From Ophiostoma sp. CBS 140.51 (taxonomy: Eukaryota; Ascomycota; Sordariomycetes; Ophiostomatales; Ophiostomataceae), in contig JANSLP010000573.1 of NCBI GenBank assembly GCA_029298735.1, positions 1 to 10,895 on the forward strand: DNA of 10,895 nt, in the 5' to 3' direction. A model generated the notes under the pieces. The model was given only the letters and a program-made list of their open reading frames with translations, ran no database searches and was not told where the DNA came from. Of the stretch, positions 1 to 8,262 are shown piece after piece. Numbering within the stretch: the first letter of the stretch is position 1; each line of letters starts with the position of its first letter. The translations under genes and the position numbers were made by a program.

Positions 1-353
1 TTTACTTTCTTTTTTTCTTTTTGATTGATTTTTCTGGGGTTTATTTTCATTTGTTTCAAAAGAGGAGTTTTGGCAAGAAGCTTGGTTTTTAGAGTTTCAA
101 TCGCGCCTTTTTTGTTCTCGTTTACATGAGATCATTGCATTTAGCTGTTGCTTTTCTAGACTTTGATATTGTAATTACATCAATGTTTAATAGAGTCATA
201 GACTAATTACACCTATTTTTCGCGATAACTTACTGTGGCGATAAAGTGACATTGTTGACATACTGTCAGGACTCGACACCTAACATCACCATCCACATCA
301 TAACCTCACTTTACTACTTCTCAAAGGCTATCAATGGTGGCAAAATAATGGAA
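1..353. other. Left-edge non-coding stretch, no gene seen
   Basis: The first 120 bases are very T-rich on the + strand, which would fit the 3' flank of a gene outside the window. No frame here has coding character, and I see no RNA gene or repeat. The part from about 245 to 353 is probably upstream promoter DNA of the small gene that starts at 518. Confidence 0.4.
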
Positions 354-360
354 TATAAAT
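354..360 (+). promoter_or_regulatory. TATA box of the small proline-rich gene
   Basis: The sequence TATAAAT lies 158 nt before the ATG at 518. Between the two there is no other ATG, and the last 60 nt are rich in C and A, as in leaders of well-expressed fungal genes. A transcription start around 385-400 is inferred from usual TATA spacing. Confidence 0.5.
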
Positions 361-517
361 TCTCGCGTCGACTGTGTCCAAGACTGTTTTTCTCCTTTCT
401 TTTTTATCAAGCACCCTTCTCCAAGAGTAAAGTTACCAACAGCAAGAGCAGTAGTTCCCGACAAACACAACACAACACCCTCAACAACCCCCCACTCACC
501 AACAAAAAACAGCCACC

Positions 518-679
518 ATGGGCGGTCGCAAGGATGGATACGATTTCCCCAAGCCTCCTCCGTCTCCCCCTCTGCCCCAGCCTCAGCCGGCCCCGCCCGC
601 CGAGGAGGGCGACGACAAGTAAGGGCGAGTGCCCTTCTCAGGGTGGAGGCTACTGACAAGGCTTGCCAGCAGTAGATAG
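518..679 (+). CDS. Tiny proline-rich hypothetical protein, probably one intron
   Basis: I do not recognise the family. The ATG at 518 sits in the context CCACCATGG, close to an ideal eukaryotic start, after a CA-rich leader without ATG. The frame starts MGGRKDGYDFPKPPPSPP, continues as an alternation of P, Q and A, and ends acidic (EEGDD). Read straight through, it stops at 620-622 after 34 residues. However, GTAAGG at 619 is a good donor, CTGAC at about 652-656 a good branch site, and CAGCAG at 667-672 a double acceptor. Removing 619-669 or 619-672 gives endings of NSR or NR, and both forms stop at the same TAG at 677-679. All versions are 35-37 residues or shorter, without signal peptide or membrane segment. 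It is convergent with the metallothionein-like gene. Start and leader are convincing; the 3' end is uncertain. Confidence 0.5.
619..672 (+). other. Candidate intron with tandem CAG-CAG acceptor
   Basis: The donor is GTAAGG, the branch site is in CTACTGACA, and the acceptors are CAG at 667-669 and CAG at 670-672, giving introns of 51 or 54 nt, a normal fungal size. The branch adenosine is about 14-17 nt from the acceptors. The choice of acceptor would change the product by one residue only. Retention would end the protein at the TAA overlapping the donor. Confidence 0.45.
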
Positions 680-1169
680 TAAGGCTATCTACAAGTACTC
701 ACTACTCATATAGCCTCGAATTCCCCTGCTGCCTGTCCTAGAGACAAGGTTTTTTTTTTTCACAAGTGCAATGAATTTCAAGTGGAGATCGACTTTTCTA
801 TAATTGTTCATTCAAGCAGGCAACAAATGGGGTCTAGTTATTTTGGAGATGCCTAGAGGTGATGCTATGGACAAGAGAAAAAAAAGTAAACAAGGACCCG
901 TTTACTTTTCTTCGCCCTTTTGTGTTGACAAAAAGAACTAGCGTTCGCGACAAAGATATCCCATCTGATAGCCACAAATATAAAAAGGTTGATTTCCACG
1001 ATATAATATTGTTTCCTAATCTCTTTCCTCCTCGTAGACAGCTGTGTCCTCGTAGTCTTATCAGGCCTTTACTGTAGCCATGGTCTCAATAGAGAGTTGT
1101 ATGTTGTCAGGCGTCCGCTAAAGGGAGAGCACGGCTGCTGGGGGTAGGTTGATCGAAAAGAAAGCAAAT
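680..1169. other. Convergent 3' region between two small genes
   Basis: This should hold the 3' untranslated ends of the + gene at 518 and the - gene at 1475. It contains a T run at about 749-759 and an AT-rich stretch around 975-1015. I see no convincing coding frame. A TATAAAA-like site near 978-986 is followed about 95 nt later by GCCATGG at 1078-1084, but that frame is only 13 codons long. Confidence 0.4.
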
Positions 1170-1475
1170 TTAGTGCTGCAGAAAGAAGAAAAGTGATGTA
1201 CGTTAATATTGGTCATCTGACAACAGACACGTGGAAATCTTGGGAAAGGAACATACGCTGCAAGAGGTGCAAGAGCAGGCGGAGCACGAGCCGGAGCAGC
1301 CAGAGGCGCACGAGGAGCAGTCGCTACAAAGGTGGGGTGTTAGTAATATAGGCTTGGAGAACGTCTGCACGTGAAGATACAGCCGGAGATGCAGCAGATA
1401 TAGATGCAGTCATGAAGACTATCCGAATCTGACGCCAGAGGGAGAGGATGGGCTTATGGCTTACCAAGGGGCCAT
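1170..1475 (-). CDS. Metallothionein-like cysteine-rich peptide, three coding exons
   Basis: Coding exons on the minus strand are 1475-1465 (11 nt), 1323-1257 (67 nt) and 1175-1170 (6 nt); joined they make 84 nt, 27 residues plus TAA. The protein begins MAPCDCSSC and has cysteines at 4, 6, 9, 13, 17, 20, 22 and 25, in C-X-C, C-X2-C and C-X3-C spacings, with small residues (Ser, Gly, Ala, Thr) between, no aromatic residue and a C-terminal His. Short length, about 30 percent Cys and no aromatics are the hallmark of fungal copper/zinc metallothioneins, which bind metal in thiolate clusters in the cytosol. The first Cys codon is itself split by intron 1. The start is set by CAAAATGGCC after a leader with no upstream ATG; TATTTAA lies 165 nt upstream. 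If intron 2 were retained, exon 2 would run on to a TAA 18 codons later, adding two Cys. Which metal it binds cannot be read from the sequence. Confidence 0.8.
1176..1256 (-). other. Intron 2 of the metallothionein-like gene
   Basis: The minus-strand donor is the consensus GTATGT (1256-1251). A TATTAAC branch-like site lies at 1208-1202, and a pyrimidine tract leads to CTGCAG (acceptor AG at 1177-1176). Its length is 81 nt in phase 0. An earlier TTGTCAG acceptor would give a 41-nt intron without a branch site and a non-Cys tail, so I prefer the later one. Confidence 0.7.
1324..1464 (-). other. Intron 1 of the metallothionein-like gene
   Basis: Read on the minus strand, it starts with GTAAGC, has the perfect branch sequence TACTAAC (1345-1339) and ends TTTGTAG, with 16 nt from branch adenosine to acceptor. 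At 141 nt it is longer than most fungal introns. It interrupts a codon after TG, so that splicing creates the first Cys codon and opens the Cys-rich frame. Confidence 0.8.
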
Positions 1476-1509
1476 TTTGGTGATTGGGTTGAGTCGACTA
1501 GTAAAGGTT

Positions 1510-1549
1510 GAAAAGTGTTTGTAAAAGTGGAAAAGTGTTTGTAAAAGTG
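1510..1549 (-). repeat. Perfect 20-bp tandem duplication in the metallothionein leader
   Basis: Two identical 20-bp copies, on the + strand gaaaagtgtttgtaaaagtg, lie at 1510-1529 and 1530-1549 with no gap. They fall between the TATA-like box and the ATG, so they should be in the 5' untranslated region of the metallothionein-like mRNA, ending 34 nt before its start codon. Exact identity suggests a recent duplication. Confidence 0.85.
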
Positions 1550-1639
1550 AAGATGTTTGGAAGTAATGTTGAGAAGAAGATGCTTGGTGATGAAGAAAAG
1601 AGAGAGAAGAAGATTTTGTAAACTGGGAGATCACGGTCC

Positions 1640-1646
1640 TTAAATA
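1640..1646 (-). promoter_or_regulatory. TATA-like box of the metallothionein-like gene
   Basis: The minus strand reads TATTTAA 165 nt before the start codon. From here to the ATG the minus strand is pyrimidine-rich and contains no ATG, as expected of a leader. The transcription start near 1610 is inferred. Confidence 0.5.
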
Positions 1647-1692
1647 CACATTTTTTGGCTAAGAGTGGAGAGTCTACATTTCTACGAGGAAG

Positions 1693-1724
1693 GATACAAG
1701 ACTACAAGACTACAAGGCTACAAG
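1693..1724. repeat. Four imperfect 8-bp tandem units upstream of the metallothionein-like gene
   Basis: The units on the + strand are gatacaag, actacaag, actacaag and gctacaag. They lie about 47-78 bp upstream of the TATA-like box, where activator sites of small stress genes often sit. A role as a factor-binding array is only a guess; the motif is not one I know as a metal-response element. Confidence 0.7.
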
Positions 1725-4189
1725 AAGGGAAAGAAGCAACGACGAGCCAAAGGGAACGAAGGAAAGAGCGAAAAAGAGGCAAGACAGACCCTCCCACGTC
1801 GTGCATACGACAAGAGCAAGAAAGAGTGTACCCGCCCCCGCGTGGGAGGAAGGAAGGAGCTACCGAGGAAAGGGGGACGGCGTCCTTGTTTTTCTTTATC
1901 TCTTATTTTGTTCCCGTCAGGGAAGGGAGCAGCCTCGATGTACTCTTCTCTCTTGCCTCGCGCCTAATGCGATGTCATGCTACTTTCCTACGAGGTTATA
2001 GGAACAAAAGTGAAACTAAAAAAATATATGAGAAAGCGAAGCAGCGATGATAGCGCGGGTATACGCGTGGGGAGTGGGTTGGAAGTGGGTAATGCAGGTG
2101 TGTGAGCTGTGAGCTGTGCCGTGTAAATACTCCATACTCCGAAATGATCACCTGCAACTGCATTGCTTGCTTGCACTTCGCTCGCATCCTTCCAAAAGGT
2201 TAGGCAGCAAAACAGCTGCAATGGAGACTACTTCTGCAGAGCTGCGGGTGCCAAGAGCGCTGTAGAAGCCAAGGAGGAAACGATGTGCACAACTGTATAA
2301 AGGGCAACCGGAAAGAGGCGACAGGTGATAAGGCGAGGTAGAAGAACGAGGAAGGGGGGGAAAGAGGCCGAAGATGGAAGAGACATCACCGGCTAACAGC
2401 TGTCTATAGACAGATAGCTGCAGATAGCGTAGAACATCAAGTCGATGTGATCAATGTCTCAATACTAGTGCATGTATTTCATACAATGTGATGTGATGGG
2501 GGATGATAGTAATCGAAAAAGATGGTGTGCAGATGCAAGAAACGAGAAGCAGAAAGATGATCATGCATCCTGCATATGCATAGCTGCGGAGGCCGCGTGC
2601 TCGACTCGACAGGCCACGCCCAGTGAGAGAAAGTATAAAACAAAGTGGAAAGAGGGTGGGGGAAGCTGTTCGGAAAGGAAAAAAGAGGCGACGGGACGCA
2701 ATACTCTCTCGGAGCAGGCCAAAGAAAACATCGATATGGTTGCGCTAACTTCGGCAAAAGTACGAGAAGAGATAGAACGAGGTGAAGATTTTGCTTCGTT
2801 ATTTCTTCTGTCCCTGCACGGAGTATCCGCAGAATGATTTTTTTCTCATGCCTTGAAAGAGACCGGAGGGAATCAAAGAGAGGTAAAGAGAGAAGGAAAA
2901 GTGTGGGTAAGGAGAAAAGAGGAGAAGGTACCAACAGCTCCTCCCAAAGCTCCCACACGAACCGGGCCGAAGCCGGTTTCTGGTTGGCTCCGGGCGGCGA
3001 CTATGGAGGGAAGGAAAGCAAGGACGGCAGGAAATGGCAGGGGTGATGATGATGATGTGGGTAGCTCTGCAGGTTCTTGCAAACTCTGCATGGAGACCAT
3101 GCGGGCCAAGACAACCTATGCAGCTTGAGGGTGTAGACGGGGTGCTCATGGGTCCTCGAAAGAGCTTGAGGAAGCTCGAGGAAGTGTGGTAGATACGCTG
3201 TGGGACACAAGAGAGACGTGATGATAGTGTGGGATGGCAGCCGACGAGAAGAGAGAAATGGGAGACGACAAGCAAAAAAAAGAACGCAACGGGTGCCAAC
3301 AGGTGGTTGCACAGCCGACGGAGGATGAATGAAGGATGTATAATAAAGTGACACATAATATAATAAGAGAAAAGGGAGTGGGTGGAAGAGAATGGGGGAT
3401 GCAATAGAATAGGGTGACGAATGAGGCAAGGCAAGGGAAAGAAAAAGAAGAAAAGGCCAGGTTGAGAGGCCAAGATGGGGCGAGGGTGAGTACTTCAGAT
3501 GGGGGTCAAGGGCACCGGGCGTGGGAGGACAAGGGCACATAATAGCAGGAAAGAGGCAGAATGGGATGGTGAGCTGAGAGGAGACGGGACAGACAGCAAC
3601 GACTCTTTCTTGTTGGGGTCCACGGACTCCGACGTGGCACGTGAGTCTTGGAAGAAGAGACTTCGACCGCCGATAGACGGCCAATGATTCCAGTGGTCGA
3701 AAATGGGTGAGATGGTCCCAGTAGCGCTGTCATGCATCACTGGCAGTCTCTGTCGGAACACCGACACCATGTAATAGGTTCGTGTCACGGCGTGGGGGGA
3801 AGAAGGAGGGTGAAGGCAGGGGAGGACAAGATGAGGAGGCAACGAGCATGATAGAGAGGCATAATCTGAAGGCCTGAGGTCATACAGACCCCAGCTTGGC
3901 GAAGCCGAAAAAGGGAGAGGGTGGTCGGAAGAGGTCGGAGAGACGGAAGATAGATGGACGGAAAAGAGAAATGAGAGGGAAGAGAAGGGGGGCTGGGCAG
4001 AGATTGTGGTCCATTGGATATCGATGGCTGGAGAAAAGGGACCTAAGGCGGTGCAGTGTGCATGATTAGGCGCCTTGCTCCATGCAAGTTAAGCCGGAGA
4101 TCAGTGGAAGAAGTGATGAAAGAGGGCCAAGAGCGAGGACGGAAGTAGGTTGGGCGTGGGACGAGGTGGGCAAGAGTAGACGGGGGCAT

Positions 4190-4216
4190 GTCTGAGCTGT
4201 CTGCGCTGTCTGAGCT
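4190..4216. repeat. Three 9-bp tandem units
   Basis: The units are gtctgagct, gtctgcgct and gtctgagct, directly adjacent. There is one mismatch in the middle unit. They are intergenic, probably from replication slippage. Confidence 0.75.
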
Positions 4217-4411
4217 CCTCGGTGTCGTTACGTAAAGAGCCGGAGGCAAGGAGGAAAGGAAATGGGAAGTGGGAAAGTGGTACAGGTGAAGAAGACAAAA
4301 CAAAAGAGAGAAGCGAGAGAAAGCTGAAAATACAAACATGAGACCTGCACACGGGGGCACAGGGCGTGGGGAGAGTCGTGGCATCGTGGTCATGAAGTTG
4401 AGGAAGACGAA

Positions 4412-4451
4412 GTGGCGTGGGAGACGACGAAGAGGCGTGGGAGACGACGAA
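4412..4451. repeat. 20-bp tandem duplication, one mismatch
   Basis: Two copies of a 20-bp unit, gtggcgtgggagacgacgaa and gaggcgtgggagacgacgaa, lie side by side. The period equals that of the duplication at 1510-1549, but the sequence is unrelated. It is intergenic. Confidence 0.75.
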
Positions 4452-5130
4452 GCGACGGGAGAGAGAAAGAGAGAGAAAGTACAGAATTCGGTCGGCGTGG
4501 GCGAGATTGAGCGAGCGAGCGTGGGAGGACGTGGGCGACTGTGCAAGGACCTGTTTCTGCGATGCTGGTTCTGACAAAGAGGAGAGAGAAGTGACTGACA
4601 CAAAATTTTGATGTCGGATATTGCTGGTTAAACACTTTGCTGATGCAACGAAAAAAACGCAGATCGAAAGTCGAGAGTCGAAATCAAATCAAAACAAAAC
4701 ACCGATCCATACATCATCACCAGATGCGGGACGAAGAGGTGCCAAAAGTCGAGAAAGATCGAAAAGAGGAAAGAAAGAGCAGAGTCGGAGACGGGACTCA
4801 CAGGGTAGTCTGCTTGTCTTTATATTCTGCTGCAACCAAAAGGAGGAGAAGCAAGATGCGGGCGGCAAGCGAAGCGATGGACAATCTGCTCATCACACCA
4901 AGAAGCGAGAACGAAACGACTCCAACTCTTCCTTTCTATCGTCTCTCATCTCAACAAGACGGATCTGCCAAGGGGCGCGTCCTGTCAGAACGGAGCTCGC
5001 ATGCGCAAGTTGAGCACATGGGCCAGCAAACGGGAGAGGCTTCGAGAAATGGGGCTGGCACAAGCCTGCCTTTCAGACTTGCTGCATCTCTCACGAACGA
5101 TGCGAATCTTCGCCGTTCAGGGATGATGAT

Positions 5131-5940
5131 TCAACAAGGTTCCGTTTTGAACATTGAGAGCGTGATAGTTGCTGTGAGAGTTGGCGCTGAACGGTGGGAG
5201 ATGAACAAGAAACTGTCATCATGAGTGGACATAAAAAACCGCAAAATGTCAGGGATGCCCCTTTTTGCACCTGTATGTTTGTCTATCGCGTGTCTCTCCT
5301 TCCCTCCCTTGGCAATCACGGTTTGACGTTGCTTCTTCCTGGGTTGCACTTTCCAGGAACGGCGGTTCGGTGATCGTGGTTTCCTCACTTCTTCTGTGAG
5401 AACCCGGATGGCCTGTTGGGTCGGGCCATCAAACTTGGAAGGAGCGTGATACATCCCCAAATCCAGCAAACCCGGATAGATCAGCTTGGAGAAGGAGTCG
5501 CGAGGTACACAAAACGGAGGAATGCGGTTGACAGCCCAAGTAAGCTTCCAAGTGAAGCCGAAGCTCATATATGCCAAAGTGGCGATGCAAAGACGGTGAC
5601 TGATCAACCGTCACCGAACGAGGCGGTCTCTGGAACGGCCCGTGTCTCGTTTTGACAAACATTGGCCACACGACGGACTGAGCGGCGACGTCAAAATCAA
5701 AATGCCTGTCAGAATACCTTCTCATATGTCTTGATCGGCATATAGTTGTGAGATCACTGCCCTTTGTTTTGCGGTGATATGCTGTTGTGGGGGCTGCGTA
5801 CATTCAGCTCAAAGGCAGTCGCCATATAGGCCATATTCAACCACCAGCATATCGCCCAAATTGTCGGCAAAGCCTTCAATAACCCAAACCAGTCTTTGAA
5901 TTTGAATTTTCACTTGCCAAACGTATGCAACAAATCAAAG
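5131..5940 (-). pseudogene. Probable decayed membrane-protein gene, broken across three frames
   Basis: Protein-like stretches follow one another on the minus strand in different frames. At 5909-5757 a frame rich in Trp and hydrophobics includes DWFGLLKALPTIWAICWW and ends at TGA 5756-5754. Within 5803-5429 another frame contains FDFDVAAQSVVWPMFVKTRH. Within 5607-5131 a third contains LAYMSFGFTWKLTWAVNR and then IPPFC and a run with RDSFSKLIYPGLLDLG. In the third frame, upstream codons up to 5880 are also open except for TGA stops, for example at 5811-5809. I find no GT-AG introns that would join these parts well, so frameshifts plus CGA-to-TGA changes are the simplest reading. W-x-V-N-x-I-P-P-F weakly recalls a segment of fungal wax-synthase-like acyltransferases; this is from memory and uncertain. 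A real gene with unrecognised introns is the alternative. Confidence 0.35.
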
Positions 5941-7263
5941 CGAGTACCAATGTACTCCGTACTGTCCAAAAATTACTGTAGTTTATAGTCGCTGCCTCCT
6001 TCCTTGTGTGCTGTCTCCTACTTCTTTCCCTTTTCGTCGTCTCCGTCTTTTCTATATGTCGCATGCCAAGCTAAAAGTAGCCTGTGCCAGCTCCTTTCTA
6101 CTTGGCGTACGTTTGCCACCCATATTTTCCGTCCTCATTTTTGCTTTGCCTTTCCTGTGGTATCGGACCGTAGCTTGTCATTTTCGCCTTTCGCTTTTCT
6201 CGTTTTGTGCTCCGTATTCTGTAAACAAACAGACAAGATAGGGTGGTTCGCGACGGGTAAGGGAGGGGCATTTCGTCGGGAAAGAAGGAAAGAACCAGAG
6301 AAGGGTGCTGTACTGAGAACCCTGATGGATAGTCCCCTTGTTTTGGGTTGTTTTGCGCTTTTCTTCTCGAACTTGAAAGGCTTAGCGGCAGCCCGTTTGC
6401 ACCTTCCCGACCAATCGCGTGTCAGACATTTGCGGCCCAATTGGGCCCAGCCCTGCAGGAGGAGACCAAAGAGGTTCTCACGACGGCAGAGAGGAGGCAG
6501 GAAGAGAAAGGAGGGAAAAGCAAATAAGACACAGAAATACAGAGAAGGTAGCAGAGACTGCTACGTGGTCGTCCTTTTTCTGTTTCTCAGTCTCGCGCCT
6601 GTTCTGCTCTCTCCACTAGCAATGCATCAAAGAGGATCAGAAGAGGATTTAAGAGGACCAGACAACAGCCAGACCGTCCATCAAGGTTCTTGTCTCGCAC
6701 TTTTGATGTCTTTGTTTTTATGCTTTTGCTTCCTTTTTCCTCTTGTCTCTTTGTCCCCTCTTTCGTGGCTGCCTCTCTCGGGTGCCATTCGACATGTCCT
6801 GCTCAAGCCCTGCTCTTTCTCTTCACGCGATAGAGGGGCAGCTGCGCCCAGATATGGGATATGAGACATCGGGGGTCTTCTTCTGATCCGTGATTGTCGT
6901 TCTCTTGGTCCTTTTTTGCTTTCCGTCAGGCGATTCTTGCCTACGATCGTCGCTGGAGATGTTCTCCTTTTGGGAAATAGTCGCCGAGATCCGCCCAGCA
7001 TCAAGATGCGAGAGGGTCGCGTTGACATACCCATCCACTGACTTGAGACTTAGTGGTCAGTGGGAAGCAAGCATACTCCGTGCTCAGTTTCCGTATTCAT
7101 TATCCAATGCGAGTCAGCCAGTCTATCACAGCTACTCTATTATTCCAAAGACACATGGCCGCCCATTGATAATGGATCCTTCATCTTCTTCCCACGTAGA
7201 CAAGCACAAAATGTGGACATAGATTTGCTGTCCATCATCTTCCCTGAGACCTATTCAAATCAT
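5941..7263. other. Pyrimidine-rich intergenic region, no convincing gene
   Basis: Here the + strand turns CT-rich, opposite to the region left of 5130. An 858-nt stretch from 6004 lacks stops in one + frame, but its product is low-complexity, has no domain, and its first in-frame ATG is late; scarcity of A and G alone lowers stop frequency. Three AAGAGGA(T/C) copies lie near 6630-6658. No RNA gene is seen. Confidence 0.45.
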
Positions 7264-7290
7264 ATTTTTATTTTATTTTTATTTTATTTT
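7264..7290 (+). repeat. AT-rich 11-bp tandem repeat before a possible small gene
   Basis: The unit atttttatttt occurs twice without change (7264-7274, 7275-7285), followed by a partial copy. It lies about 50 bp before the ATG at 7343 and may act as an AT-rich promoter element for that frame, if that frame is a gene. Confidence 0.75.
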
Positions 7291-7342
7291 CATTTTTGTG
7301 AATCCATTTTCACGTGGCTAAAATCGCTGGAATCCGCGTATC

Positions 7343-7618
7343 ATGGAGATCGAGACGCCCACATTCACTCTTCTTTTCGTCTTCTGCGGTGCCGTATCGG
7401 CCGGCGTCTCACTCTCGTGGCTGCTCTTCAGCTCGCTTGTCGCACAGCCGTCATCTCCCTCAACCCCCTTGTCGTCAACGGCTTGGCCCTCTTCGTTTTC
7501 TTCTTCTATCGTCTCGTTTACCGGTCCTGGAACGGCGGTCATCGCAGCCATTTTCCTCACGACGGCGATTCTCTACATTGGACGAACATCCAAACCGTCA
7601 CGAACGCCAACAAAGTGA
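7343..7618 (+). CDS. Possible small two-span membrane protein, 91 residues
   Basis: I do not recognise a family. The ATG has A at -3 and G at +4. The product has a hydrophobic stretch at about residues 9-34 (within it LLFVFCGAVSAGVSLSWLL), a Ser/Pro-rich middle at about 36-60, a second hydrophobic stretch at about 63-81 (GTAVIAAIFLTTAILYIG) and a short basic Ser/Thr/Lys tail. By hand count roughly two thirds of third codon positions are G or C, higher than the AT-rich flanks. AATAAAA follows the TGA directly, which could serve as a polyadenylation signal. Against it: the other two + frames are also open across most of this stretch, and a CT-rich strand readily encodes Leu, Phe and Ser. It could therefore be a chance frame. 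Confidence 0.38.
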   Translation: MEIETPTFTLLFVFCGAVSAGVSLSWLLFSSLVAQPSSPSTPLSSTAWPSSFSSSIVSFTGPGTAVIAAIFLTTAILYIGRTSKPSRTPTK

Positions 7619-7621
7619 ATA

Positions 7622-8262
7622 AAATTATGTGCCGCCAGATGGAAGCTCCTGTTTGCTTTAAATGCATCTTGTACACAAAATATAGATAGCTACAATGGCG
7701 GAAAGCGTGTCAAGCAATAGCGGGACCGCTCTGACTCTCCTCTAGCTTGCCATGCCTCATCCCATATATTCTATTTTATTTTCTCGGCCTTTCTCCGATG
7801 CCTGCCCCCATCGTCCCCCTAGTCCCATATGCCTGCATTTGTCAGACTTCTTTCCGACTAAATGACCTGGCTCTCAGCCTAGTCTATCCTATTGAACTTG
7901 CATTCCCCCGTTCGTGAGTGGGATATCACCTTTGTTTGCCTTTTTACAACTTGTTTGCATTCTTAGCTTCTCTTTTTCTCTGATTTTGCATCGTATCCGT
8001 CTCCTACAGAACCCCTCCTCATCTCGCTGCTGTCACATCACTTTATGACTTCTGCCACTCTGCATCGTGTACCTGTCCTATCTCTTACGAAACAGCAACC
8101 ACTAGTCTTGAAGCCACACCCGCGCCCTCGGTGAAGACCCTTCTTTTGTTTTCGTCTGTCTGTCCACCTTTAGAGGACGAAAAACACCCTCAATCACCCG
8201 CACATTTTTTTTTTCATACGCGATATTGTCTATACGAGTAGCTTGAAGCTTCCTTTTCCATG
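7622..8262 (+). other. Likely distal promoter region of the zinc transporter gene
   Basis: No gene is seen. The stretch is CT-rich, with an AT-rich patch (ATATATT and TTTTATTTT) around 7764-7782 that could be a TATA-type element. Scattered ATGs up to 8260 argue that the transcription start of the transporter lies after 8262, because the ATG at 8260 would otherwise open a 144-codon upstream frame. Confidence 0.4.

Larger units (their letters stand above)
1725..5130. other. Long purine-rich intergenic region, no convincing gene
   Basis: The + strand is dominated by A and G, so the minus strand is CT-rich. Long open frames exist on both strands, but their products are low-complexity strings of R, K, E and G (+) or S, P, L and F (-) without domains, as expected from skewed base composition that avoids stops. 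I see short tandem duplications, a 14-bp palindrome at 2400-2413, a GAT run near 3043-3056 and GA-rich stretches near 4457-4479. Some of this may be distal promoter of the minus-strand gene at 1475. A long non-coding transcript cannot be excluded. Confidence 0.5.

Noticed and set aside
1079..1120. TATA box, good start context and GTATGT donor on the + strand
   Set aside because: The frame has only 13 codons, and splicing to the acceptors I can see leads to an early stop inside the antisense of the metallothionein-like gene.
2799..3684. Minus-strand open frames of over 220 codons
   Set aside because: Products are runs of Ser, Pro, Leu and Phe that reflect CT-rich composition. Two overlapping frames look equally good, so neither is convincing.
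4043..4603. 186- and 166-codon minus-strand frames
   Set aside because: Overlapping frames of low-complexity Ser/Pro/Leu sequence with no domain, in the same skewed region.
5364..6252. GGTTCG-type matches that could be a tRNA B box
   Set aside because: No matching A box, acceptor stem or anticodon arm around them on either strand.
6004..6864. 286-codon open frame on the + strand
   Set aside because: Low-complexity product, no true ATG near its beginning, no domain. A pyrimidine-rich strand has few stop codons, so length alone is no evidence.
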